A stretch of 12,912 nucleotides of DNA from contig CALAIL010000056.1 in assembly GCA_937923255.1 (NCBI GenBank), forward strand, positions 1-12,912. The letters are read 5' to 3'. Position 1 is the stretch's first letter. Every line of letters begins with the position of its first letter. The position numbers were made by a program, and so were the translations under genes. This DNA comes from an uncultured Propionivibrio sp. GTDB taxonomy: Bacteria > Pseudomonadota > Gammaproteobacteria > Burkholderiales > Rhodocyclaceae. Positions 5,890 to 12,876 of the stretch are shown piece after piece. The notes below the pieces were generated by a model. The model was not told where the DNA came from and searched no databases. It worked only from the letters and a program-made list of their open reading frames with translations.

Positions 5890-7590
5890 CTACGGATCCT
5901 CTGTAATCGGCCGGCTTGTTTCGATGGCTGTCTCGATCGACCAGAGTTTCATGCGGGCGGCAAGCCATTCGGCCTCGGCGCGGGTGCGTTCCAGCAGCGA
6001 TTGTTGCAGAGCATCCAGACTCTGGTTGACGCGCAAAATGTCGGCAGCGCCGCCCTCGTACTGACGCTGCGTCGATTGCGCGGTGGCCTGTGCCGCGCGG
6101 TAGAGACGGCGGGCGGCGTCGAGATTATCGAGTGCAGCGTGTGCCTCGGCATGTGTCTGGGCGATCTCGCGCAGAATTTGCTGTCGGGCGGCCTCGTATT
6201 CGATGCCTTTTTGTTCGGCGAGCGCCTGGGCGCCGCGTACCTTATACGTCGTATTAAAACCGTCAAAAAGCGGAAAGCTGAGCGAGATGGACAAAACGCT
6301 TTCACGGCTCTGCATGGTGTTGAGTGAAGTATTCGGGCGGCCATTACGGTAATAGTTGTAGCCTAAGTCGAGCGTCGGCATTCCTTCGGCACGAGCGGCG
6401 CGCACGCTGGCGCGGGCAGCCTGCCACTGCGCCCGGGCTGAGAGGATTGCCGGATGGCGTTCGGCGGCTTCGGTCAGCCAATCATCAAGCGCTTTCTGCA
6501 TCGGCAGATGCGGGTTAGGCGTGCCGGGAGACGATTCAGGCAGTACCGCCAGCGGGGCCAGGCGATAACCGGCGTGCGCCGGCAGGCCGAGCGTCTGTGT
6601 GAGCAGCGCCAGTGCTTTGCGGTAATCACCTTCGGCGCGTGAGCGCTCGAGTTTGATGCGTGCTAGGGCTGATTCAGCCTGCAAAGTGTCATTGCCGCTA
6701 CCGGCGCCTTGCGCCTGACGGCGGCGAGTGGCCTGCAAAGTGCGTTCGGCGAGCGGCTGCAGTTCCTGTTGTGCCTGCAGTCTAGCCCAGGCGATCTGGG
6801 CATCAAAATAGGTTTGCGCCACATCGCGTAAGGCTTTATGCACGGCGGCGTCCCGGCTGGCGAGTGCGGCCTGGAGCTGGTAGCCGGCGGCCTCGGTTCT
6901 GGCGTTACGCAGGCCGAAATCAAAGAGCCGCCAGCTCAAACCGATGTTCTGGCTGCTAACGCGCAAGTCCGAGTCCGGGTAGCGGGAACCTGGATAACGC
7001 AAACGGCTGCGATAGCGATTGGCGCCGGCGTTGATCTGCGGCAGGTAGGCGCTGCGCGCCTGACCGAGTATGGCAGCCTGTTGAGCAATGGCGCTCCAGG
7101 CGCCGCGCACTTCGGCGTTGTGGCAAAGCGCCAGGCGCACGGCCTGGGGCAGGTCAAGGCGTGGCAAATCGGGGGAGGCGAGTCTATCCGTAATGTCTTT
7201 CTTGCCGGGTGCGCCTGTTTCTCCGCCGGCTAGCATGAGGCGCGCCCGTTCGGGGTCATCAAAGGCGCGGGCTGGGTCGTCGTCGGCGCAGGGAAAAGCG
7301 TCGATCCCGGCCTCGGCCGCTCCATTGCCGGCATGCAGATCGGGCGGCAGTTCGAGATTCAACGAATGGTCGAGTTCGGCGGGGCGAGTGCGTAACGGGT
7401 CCTGAAAGGGTGTAAAGACTTCGCGCCAGTCATGCGTATCCGGCGATTCGAGCGTCTGTACGCTGCGGGTTTCCTTTTCCTGCGCCCCGGTTGGTGCGCC
7501 GAGACAGCACGGCGCAAAGCAAAGAAGCGCGGCGCAAATCCACGGCATGGCCGCAAGCAGTGAGCGGCGGCTGGATGTATCAGCGTTCAC
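5890..7590 (-). CDS. TolC-family outer-membrane channel protein of a type I secretion system (CyaE-like)
   Basis: The product has 566 residues and forms the trimeric outer-membrane and periplasmic tunnel that docks onto the HlyD-type protein. A signal peptide is evident (MNADTSSRRS, then hydrophobic to about residue 31). The OEP/TolC repeat begins at LDLPQAVRLALCHN (145-158), a hallmark of CyaE-like members. A second repeat lies in the C-terminal half, with long Ala/Gln/Arg/Glu-rich coiled-coil helices and the ending LLERTRAEAEWLAARMKLW. Between signal peptide and first repeat are about 110 extra residues, polar and Asp/Pro-rich; this makes the protein longer than E. coli TolC (~490). The start is GTG at 7590, overlapping the end of the preceding gene by 11 bp, with GAGG six bases upstream. 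Unlike E. coli hly, where tolC is unlinked, the channel is encoded in the operon. Confidence 0.93.
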   Translation of the reverse strand: MNADTSSRRSLLAAMPWICAALLCFAPCCLGAPTGAQEKETRSVQTLESPDTHDWREVFTPFQDPLRTRPAELDHSLNLELPPDLHAGNGAAEAGIDAFPCADDDPARAFDDPERARLMLAGGETGAPGKKDITDRLASPDLPRLDLPQAVRLALCHNAEVRGAWSAIAQQAAILGQARSAYLPQINAGANRYRSRLRYPGSRYPDSDLRVSSQNIGLSWRLFDFGLRNARTEAAGYQLQAALASRDAAVHKALRDVAQTYFDAQIAWARLQAQQELQPLAERTLQATRRRQAQGAGSGNDTLQAESALARIKLERSRAEGDYRKALALLTQTLGLPAHAGYRLAPLAVLPESSPGTPNPHLPMQKALDDWLTEAAERHPAILSARAQWQAARASVRAARAEGMPTLDLGYNYYRNGRPNTSLNTMQSRESVLSISLSFPLFDGFNTTYKVRGAQALAEQKGIEYEAARQQILREIAQTHAEAHAALDNLDAARRLYRAAQATAQSTQRQYEGGAADILRVNQSLDALQQSLLERTRAEAEWLAARMKLWSIETAIETSRPITEDP

Positions 7591-8947
7591 TCATGGCCTC
7601 ATGCGTATGCCGGATCAGCGGACTTAAGACGTATTCGATGATACGCCGGCTGCCGGTCTTGATTTCGACGTTGACGGCCATCCCCGGCGTCACCGGCGTC
7701 TCTTTGCCTTCGACGTCAAGCGAAGTCTTGTCGAGCGTGATTCTGGCGGCGTAGAGCAGCCCGCGCTTCTCATCGGGAATGGCATCCTCAGAGATATGCG
7801 TCACCCGCCCAGGCAGCGTGCCGTATTTGGTGTAGTTGAAGGTGTCGATTTTGACGGCAACGGGCTGCCCGGTGCGGACGAACCCCTTATCCTTATTTTC
7901 GAGGAAAGCCTCGATTTCGACCGGACTCTCGCGCGGCACGATCTGCATGATCGGCTGCGCCGCTGGAACGACGCCGCCCAGCGTATGTACCATGAGTTGC
8001 TGGACAGTGCCATCGACCGGCGCGCGTAACGTGAGCAGTTCGCTGGCGCTAGCGGCGCGTACCGCATCCTGGCCGGAAGAAGCGGCGATACGGCGAGCCT
8101 CGGCGATCTGGTCGAGCGCCGTTCTGCGCGTTTCGGCCGTCAGGCTGGACTGCTGGTTGCGCGCTTCCTGCAATTGTGCCCGGATCTGCAAGCGGGTTTG
8201 CTCCCGCTCCTGCCAGGCGTCACGCGAAACATCGTTGCCTTGCAGCATCTTGCGATAGCTTTCGGCCTGTCGGGTAGCGAGCGGCAGTGCCTGGCTGTAG
8301 TAAGCAATGTCATCGGCGAGCTTGCGGAAGCGGGCGGTGTAGTCCCGATACTGGCCCTGAACGTGCAGGCGCGCCGCTTCCCAATCGTTAAAAGCGATGC
8401 GGCTCTGGTGACGGGCGTTGAGTTCGTCGAGCGGCATCAGACGCGGCTCACGCTTCTTGTCGATGGCCTCAAGCAGCGCCTGGTTGCGCGCCAGCGTTAG
8501 CACGGCCTCGTTCTTGTCGCCCTGCGCCTTGTCACGTTCGGCGTCGAGGGTGCGGGTATCCAGGCGCAGCAACACATCGCCGGCTTTGACGGTACGTCCG
8601 TCATCAACGTTCAGTTCGACGACGCTGCCCGTATCGACGGCAGCGATGGTTTTGCTGCGCGTACTGGGGATGATCTTGCCCTCGGCGTTGACGACGATAT
8701 CCATACGGCCGATGATCGACCAGAGCAGGATGACGACGACCATCAGAGAAAGCAGCCAGGCGATAAGGCGTGCGGTCTTTGAGGCGGGCGTTTCCTGAAC
8801 AGCCAGTGCCGCCGGCAGGAATTCAGCCTCATCGGCGCGGAACAGGCCGGTCTTCAGTTCGTCGCGGTGCTGCCAGAAGTAGGCGAAAGTGGCGCGGTAA
8901 CGCGCCCAGAGTTCGGTCGCGGCCTCTTTGCGGTGTTTGAAGCTCAT
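7580..8947 (-). CDS. hlyD: HlyD-type membrane-fusion (periplasmic adaptor) protein
   Basis: The protein has 455 residues and bridges the inner-membrane ABC transporter to the outer-membrane channel. A cytoplasmic N-terminal tail of about 58 residues precedes one transmembrane helix (about 60-80). A lipoyl-like segment follows (VVNAEGKIIP to GDVLLRLDTRTL, 85-134), then a long Gln/Glu/Arg/Ala-rich coiled coil (about 135-300), and the returning half lipoyl motif LRAPVDGTVQQL. The C-terminal barrel contains VEIEAFLENKDKGFVRTGQPVA-like HlyD signature sequence and TPGMAVNVEIKTG. Length is close to E. coli HlyD (478). The start ATG at 8947 overlaps the ABC gene stop as ATGA, with GGGAA upstream. Its own end overlaps the channel gene, so the three export genes are translationally linked. 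The symbol is given at family level. Confidence 0.95.
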   Translation of the reverse strand: MSFKHRKEAATELWARYRATFAYFWQHRDELKTGLFRADEAEFLPAALAVQETPASKTARLIAWLLSLMVVVILLWSIIGRMDIVVNAEGKIIPSTRSKTIAAVDTGSVVELNVDDGRTVKAGDVLLRLDTRTLDAERDKAQGDKNEAVLTLARNQALLEAIDKKREPRLMPLDELNARHQSRIAFNDWEAARLHVQGQYRDYTARFRKLADDIAYYSQALPLATRQAESYRKMLQGNDVSRDAWQEREQTRLQIRAQLQEARNQQSSLTAETRRTALDQIAEARRIAASSGQDAVRAASASELLTLRAPVDGTVQQLMVHTLGGVVPAAQPIMQIVPRESPVEIEAFLENKDKGFVRTGQPVAVKIDTFNYTKYGTLPGRVTHISEDAIPDEKRGLLYAARITLDKTSLDVEGKETPVTPGMAVNVEIKTGSRRIIEYVLSPLIRHTHEAMSER

Positions 8948-11394
8948 GACGATGTTCCCGGCGAATGCGGCGAGCGTGGCGGATGCGGTGAATGGGGTGG
9001 CTGTGGCTGACCGGGACGCGCCGCCGGCGGTGCGCTGCGTTCGCCCTGCTGTAATTGGTAGAGATGGGCATAAAGCCCGCCGGAGCGGCGAACCAGATCG
9101 TCATGCCGGCCGCTTTCGACAATCTGGCCGCGTTCAAGAACGATGATGCGGTGGGCGTCGCGCACGGCGGACAGACGGTGGGCAATGATGATTACCGTGC
9201 GGCCGCGGCAGATGGCGCGCATGTTGTCCTGGATGACTTTTTCCGATTCGTAGTCAAGCGCGCTAGTCGCTTCGTCAAAAATCAGAATGCGCGGGTCGCC
9301 AATCAGCGCGCGGGCGATGGCGATGCGCTGGCGCTGTCCGCCGGAAAGGCCGGTGCCGTGTTCGCCGACAAGCGTGTCGTAGCCTTCCGGCAGTTCGCAG
9401 ATGAAATCGTGCGCGCCGGCCAGCCTGGCGGCCTGAATGATGGCCTCGATCGGCAGCGTCGGGTTGGCGGCGGCGATGTTGTCGCGCACGGAACGGTTAA
9501 AAAGGACGTTTTCCTGGAGGACAACGCCGATCTGATGACGTAGCGAGGCCGTGTCGATGATAGAAATATCCTGCCCGTCGATCAGCACGCGCCCCCGGTC
9601 GGGAACGTAGAGGCGCTGTATCAGTTTGGTCAGCGTGCTTTTGCCGGAGCCGGAACGGCCGACGATGCCGATGATTTCGCCGGGCGCGATTCTAAATTGC
9701 ATGGCGCGGATGACATCGGCCGCGTCCGGACGGTAGCGGAACGAAACCTGGTCGAACTCGATGGCGCCGGCCAGGCGCGGAATGCGCGTCTTATTGCCGG
9801 CAACCTCCGTGTGCGCGTTGAGAATATCGCCCAGCCGGCTCATTGAAATGCCGACCTGCTGGAAGTCGTTCCACAGTTGAGCCAGGCGCAAAATCGGCGA
9901 GGAAACCTGGCCGGCGAGCATGTTAAAGGCGATCAGACCGCCAACGGTAAGCTGCCCCTCGATCACCAGCTTGGCGCCCATCCACAGAATGCCGACGGTG
10001 ACGAGCTTGCTGACCAGCGTCACCGAATTACTGGCGAAGATGCCGACCATCGCCGTCGACAGACCGGCAGAAACGTAGCCGGCCAGTTGCTTGTCCCAGC
10101 GCTGCTGCCAGCGTGGTTCGACGGCCATGGCCTTGACGGTGTCGATGCCGCTCAAGGTTTCGACGAGAAAAGCCTGATTCTCGGCGCCGCGGTTGAACTT
10201 CTCATTCAATCGCGCGCGCAGGATCGGGGTAAAAATCAGCGAAAGCAACACATAAACCGGAATCGAGGCGACGACGATGAGCGTCAGCCAGCCGCTGTAC
10301 CAAAGCATGACGGCGATAAAAATGACCGAAAAAGCCAAGTCGAGCACCAGCGTCATGGCGTTGCCGGTGAGGAAGGAGCGGATATTCTCCAGCTCGCGCA
10401 CGCGGGCGACCGAATCGCCGACCCGCCGGCTCTGAAAATAACCGATCGGCAGGGCCAGCAAATGGCGGAAAAGGCGCGCGCCGAGTTCAACGTCGATCTT
10501 GCAGCTGGTGTGGGCGAAAACGTAAGCGCGGATGCCGGTCAGCAAAGCCTCGAACACAGTGGCGCAGAGCAGGCCGATGGCGATAACGTTCAGCGTGAGC
10601 AAGGCGTGGTTAGTCAGCACCTTATCCATGACGACCTGGAAAAACAGCGGCGTAATCAGGCCGACGAGTTGCAGGATCAGCGAAACGAACAGCACCTCGC
10701 CGAGCAGTTTGCGGTATTTGACCACGGCCGGGATGAACCAGGTGAAGTCAAAGCGCGACATATCGCCGGCAAAATTAGCCTTGCTCGTCAAAAAGATAAG
10801 TTCGCCGCCCCAGGCGGCGAGAAAAGCTTGCAGGCTGAGAATCTGCGGCGCCTCGCCGGGGCGCTGGATAAGGCAGCGGGCTTTTTGCGGATCGGGTGCG
10901 TCATCGTCGGCGCCGGCAAAGAGACCGGATTTCTTGCGTTGGCCGGCCGCACGCCCAGCCGCATCGGCGCTCGCGCTCGCCGGCTGGCCGTTGTCGATCT
11001 TGGCGAAGATAAAAAAGCGCCCCTCGGCATCGAGGGCAATGCAGGGCAGGGGGGCTTTGTGCAGGCGCGAAGGCGGCTGCTTGACGCTTTTGGCGGTAAA
11101 ACCGAGTGACTGTGCGGCGTGCAGCAGGGTAGTGACGTCAAAGGGGGCTTCGCCGTATTCGTGGGACAGTTTGGCGCGGTCGGCAACGATGCCGTGCAGC
11201 TCGGCCATCATCAACAGGCAAATCAGGCCGCTATCCGGCGGCCGGCTTTCCGCCTGCGCTTCATCCGCCTCTGCCTCAAAAGGCGCGGCGTGCATGGGCG
11301 GCGGCAATGACCTTGCCTGAGCCTCGTCGGAGGCTGCCTCACGAGGCATTGGGGAATTGTTCTGGCTCGCTGCGTGAATATCTTCGTGCGCCAT
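8944..11394 (-). CDS. hlyB: HlyB/CyaB-type ABC transporter with degenerate C39-like domain (type I secretion)
   Basis: The product has 816 residues and is the inner-membrane ATPase/permease that energises export. Similarity to HlyB is close throughout: RFDFTWFIPAVVKYRKLLGE, TPLFFQVVMDKVL and IDVELGARLFRHLLALPI in the membrane domain (about 215-500). The ATPase domain has Walker A GRSGSGKST (579-587), Q-loop Gln627, LSGGQ (683-687), Walker B ILIFDEATSALD (703-714) and His739. The N-terminal domain (about 54-205) is C39-like, but the catalytic Cys position is Ser55 (DSG) and the usual His is Phe127 (GRFF), so it should bind substrate without cutting it. The protein is about 110 residues longer than HlyB. 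The excess is an acidic/Pro N-terminal tail (~50), a ~40-residue polar insertion near 134-173, and a Pro/His/Ser C-terminal tail (~30). ATG at 11394 has no clear ribosome binding site; starts at Met16 or Met34 remain possible. Confidence 0.95.
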   Translation of the reverse strand: MAHEDIHAASQNNSPMPREAASDEAQARSLPPPMHAAPFEAEADEAQAESRPPDSGLICLLMMAELHGIVADRAKLSHEYGEAPFDVTTLLHAAQSLGFTAKSVKQPPSRLHKAPLPCIALDAEGRFFIFAKIDNGQPASASADAAGRAAGQRKKSGLFAGADDDAPDPQKARCLIQRPGEAPQILSLQAFLAAWGGELIFLTSKANFAGDMSRFDFTWFIPAVVKYRKLLGEVLFVSLILQLVGLITPLFFQVVMDKVLTNHALLTLNVIAIGLLCATVFEALLTGIRAYVFAHTSCKIDVELGARLFRHLLALPIGYFQSRRVGDSVARVRELENIRSFLTGNAMTLVLDLAFSVIFIAVMLWYSGWLTLIVVASIPVYVLLSLIFTPILRARLNEKFNRGAENQAFLVETLSGIDTVKAMAVEPRWQQRWDKQLAGYVSAGLSTAMVGIFASNSVTLVSKLVTVGILWMGAKLVIEGQLTVGGLIAFNMLAGQVSSPILRLAQLWNDFQQVGISMSRLGDILNAHTEVAGNKTRIPRLAGAIEFDQVSFRYRPDAADVIRAMQFRIAPGEIIGIVGRSGSGKSTLTKLIQRLYVPDRGRVLIDGQDISIIDTASLRHQIGVVLQENVLFNRSVRDNIAAANPTLPIEAIIQAARLAGAHDFICELPEGYDTLVGEHGTGLSGGQRQRIAIARALIGDPRILIFDEATSALDYESEKVIQDNMRAICRGRTVIIIAHRLSAVRDAHRIIVLERGQIVESGRHDDLVRRSGGLYAHLYQLQQGERSAPPAARPGQPQPPHSPHPPRSPHSPGTSS

Positions 11395-11432
11395 GCGGTG
11401 GATATCCGGTCAGATGGGGATGTCGGGAAGTA

Positions 11433-11450
11433 TGCCTGGAATGCCTGGAA
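11433..11450. repeat. Perfect 2 x 9-bp tandem repeat in the operon leader
   Basis: TGCCTGGAA occurs twice head to tail, about 40 bp upstream of the ABC transporter start and within the predicted untranslated leader. It could be an operator half-site pair or mere slippage; the sequence does not decide. Confidence 0.4.
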
Positions 11451-11625
11451 ATAAACAAACGCGCCTGTACCGCGGAAAAATAAACATCAACATCAATGCA
11501 ACACCCTACACCCACGCTGCAATCACCCAGACTCCGCCCGTCAAACGTTCTTCCCTGGCTTTTCTCCCCTGATTCGCTTATTCGTTCTCTGGCTATCTGC
11601 TTGATCCTTTATCAGATGCCTCGGC

Positions 11626-11634
11626 AGTATAGCA
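11626..11634 (-). promoter_or_regulatory. Predicted extended -10 promoter of the secretion operon
   Basis: Read on the minus strand, TGC is directly followed by TATACT, an extended -10 element. No good -35 is present, as often with this class. Transcription would begin near 11619, leaving a leader of about 225 nt before the ABC gene. It lies just outside repeat locus C. Confidence 0.45.
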
Positions 11635-11679
11635 AAAGATAACAGCTCGTTTGCATCAGAAAAACCCGCACCACCGGTG

Positions 11680-11812
11680 CGCTGCCGATCGCACTGGACG
11701 AGGCATCACATCCGGAACACGCAAGCAGCAATTTAGTAAGCCGCAGTAGAAAACAAGTAGTGCACTTCCCCGCCAGCCGGCCGTGCGGGAAGGAAGCATC
11801 ACCGGTTGAATC
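11680..11812. repeat. Dispersed repeat module X, first copy of locus C
   Basis: It begins GCGCTGCCGATCGCACTGGA and continues CATCACATCCGGAACACGCA, AAGCCGCAGTAGAAAACAAG and a GCGGGAAGGAAGC block, matching 647-780 over its full length. It lies between the operon promoter and the first Y module. Confidence 0.7.
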
Positions 11813-11845
11813 GCCACCGCCGGCGGCCGCAGCTCAGCCACAAAC

Positions 11846-11970
11846 CCGCCACCACACCTCCTCTGAACCCCGCGTAAAACGGGCATTTCCGGAGGGGCTG
11901 GCCGCCAGCCCAGTGTTTACACGGGTTTCCGGCCTGCTTACCCGCAAACGCCCTATGGACGCGGGCTGGC
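11846..11970. repeat. Dispersed repeat module Y, locus C copy 1
   Basis: It starts with CCCGCCACCACACC, followed by GAACCCCGCGTAAAACGGGC, AGTGTTTACACGGGTTTCCG and CGCAAACGCCCTATGGACGC. The next copy starts 154 bp later, so the two form a direct tandem pair. Confidence 0.8.
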
Positions 11971-11999
11971 AGCCAGCTATAGACACAGACCTACGACAC

Positions 12000-12127
12000 C
12001 CCGCCACCACACCGGCCCCGAACCCCGCGTAAAGCGGGCATTTCCAGAGCACCTGCCCGCCAGCCCACTATTTACGGGGGTTTCCGGGCAGCCTACCCGC
12101 AAACGCCCTATTGACGTGGGCTTGCGG
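12000..12127. repeat. Dispersed repeat module Y, locus C copy 2
   Basis: It starts with CCCGCCACCACACC, then GAACCCCGCGTAAAGCGGGC, a TATTTACGGGGGTTTCC block and CGCAAACGCCCTATTGACGT. It differs from copy 1 by scattered substitutions only, mostly in the stretch between the landmarks. Confidence 0.8.
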
Positions 12128-12150
12128 CCAATCGATTTAGATAGCAGGGC

Positions 12151-12265
12151 GTTACATCCAGAATGCACAGGCAGTAAATCGGCAGTGCTGCTACAAAAAA
12201 ATGAGTAGTGCCCTTCCCAGCCTGTTAGCCGACCATATCATCGGCGCGACACTGCATCTTTCCAC
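12151..12265. repeat. Dispersed repeat module X, second copy of locus C, with extended 3' homology
   Basis: It begins GTTACATCCAGAATGCACAG and continues GCTGCTACAAAAAAATGAG, GTTAGCCGACCATATCA and CACTGCATCTTTCCACAATT. It matches 2846-2965 and, as there, runs straight on into a TTGACA promoter. Confidence 0.65.
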
Positions 12266-12283
12266 AATTTGCATTAAAACCCA

Positions 12284-12312
12284 TTGACAACTGAATAAAG
12301 CAGGGCTAGCTT
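12284..12312 (+). promoter_or_regulatory. Predicted sigma70-type promoter at the edge of repeat locus C
   Basis: TTGACA (12284-12289), then 17 bp, then TAGCTT (12307-12312). Sequence similarity to the locus B promoter extends from upstream of the -35 to about 20 bp past the -10. It reads into the AT-rich ORF at 12370 with a leader of about 50 nt. Confidence 0.5.
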
Positions 12313-12369
12313 GCCCGCATTGTTCATTGGCTCGCGTGAGAACACTTCTTCTTGAATGGAGAAAACTGC

Positions 12370-12567
12370 ATGAACAAGATTTCCCCTTCTTACGGCGTTC
12401 CGCTTCAGGCTTTCGGTTATGGGCATCCTATGCGACAGGATTGTGCATACCGACACTTAATATCCCCTCCGGTATTCTCTGCACAAAATAATAAAGAAAA
12501 TCATAAAATGGGCGATTCTTTCGTCTACACAAAGTTTTTTTCTCTGCTTTTATTGCTTATTAAGTAA
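12370..12567 (+). CDS. Small ORF (65 residues) of unknown function, AT-rich
   Basis: ATG at 12370 is preceded by GGAG (12358-12361) eight bases upstream, which favours it over an in-frame TTG at 12352. The product begins MNKISPSYGVPLQAFGYG, has a single Cys (residue 25) and ends in a short hydrophobic stretch (FFSLLLLLIK). That stretch is too short for a confident membrane helix and lies at the extreme C-terminus. Behind it, other frames carry protein-like sequence, so the stop may be the result of a frameshift. It sits behind the locus C promoter, as the gene at 3164 sits behind the locus B promoter. No family recognised. Confidence 0.45.
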   Translation: MNKISPSYGVPLQAFGYGHPMRQDCAYRHLISPPVFSAQNNKENHKMGDSFVYTKFFSLLLLLIK

Positions 12568-12842
12568 AGGAGAATGCTCATACCAACTTTTATTTACTAT
12601 CAAGGTTGCGGAAAAATATACAAGACTTTTAGATGGAGATTTTTTAGGGCTGAGTATCTATAGATTCTATTGAATAAAGAAAAAATAAAAATAACAAAGG
12701 CTATGAATTTGGACGGAATAAAGAAATAGGTAGCTCATCAATAAAAATTGAAAAATATACTGTAATGATAGTAGTGGCTATTTATCTATGGATTGTACAA
12801 GTTCAAAGCATAGGCAATATGCCTATAAAATTGCCTTATTAA
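12566..12842 (+). pseudogene. Possible decayed coding region in two frames
   Basis: In one frame, codons from 12566 read KGECSYQLLFTIKVAEKY and on to a TGA at about 12670. In a second frame, after a TAA near 12675, codons read NNKGYEFGRNKEIG... then a hydrophobic run (MIVVAIYLWIV) and end at TAA 12840-12842. Neither has a proper start with a ribosome binding site. Together with the ORF ending at 12567 they occupy three successive frames, as would a gene broken by indels. In DNA this AT-rich, chance cannot be excluded. Confidence 0.3.
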
Positions 12843-12876
12843 AATAGTTATCAGATAAATTTTAGGAGTTTACACA

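Noticed and set aside
9877..11109. 410-codon plus-strand ORF rich in Asp, Gln and Ala
   Set aside because: It is antisense to the well-conserved ABC transporter gene. Long open antisense frames are expected in GC-rich DNA, and it has no supporting ribosome binding site or family.
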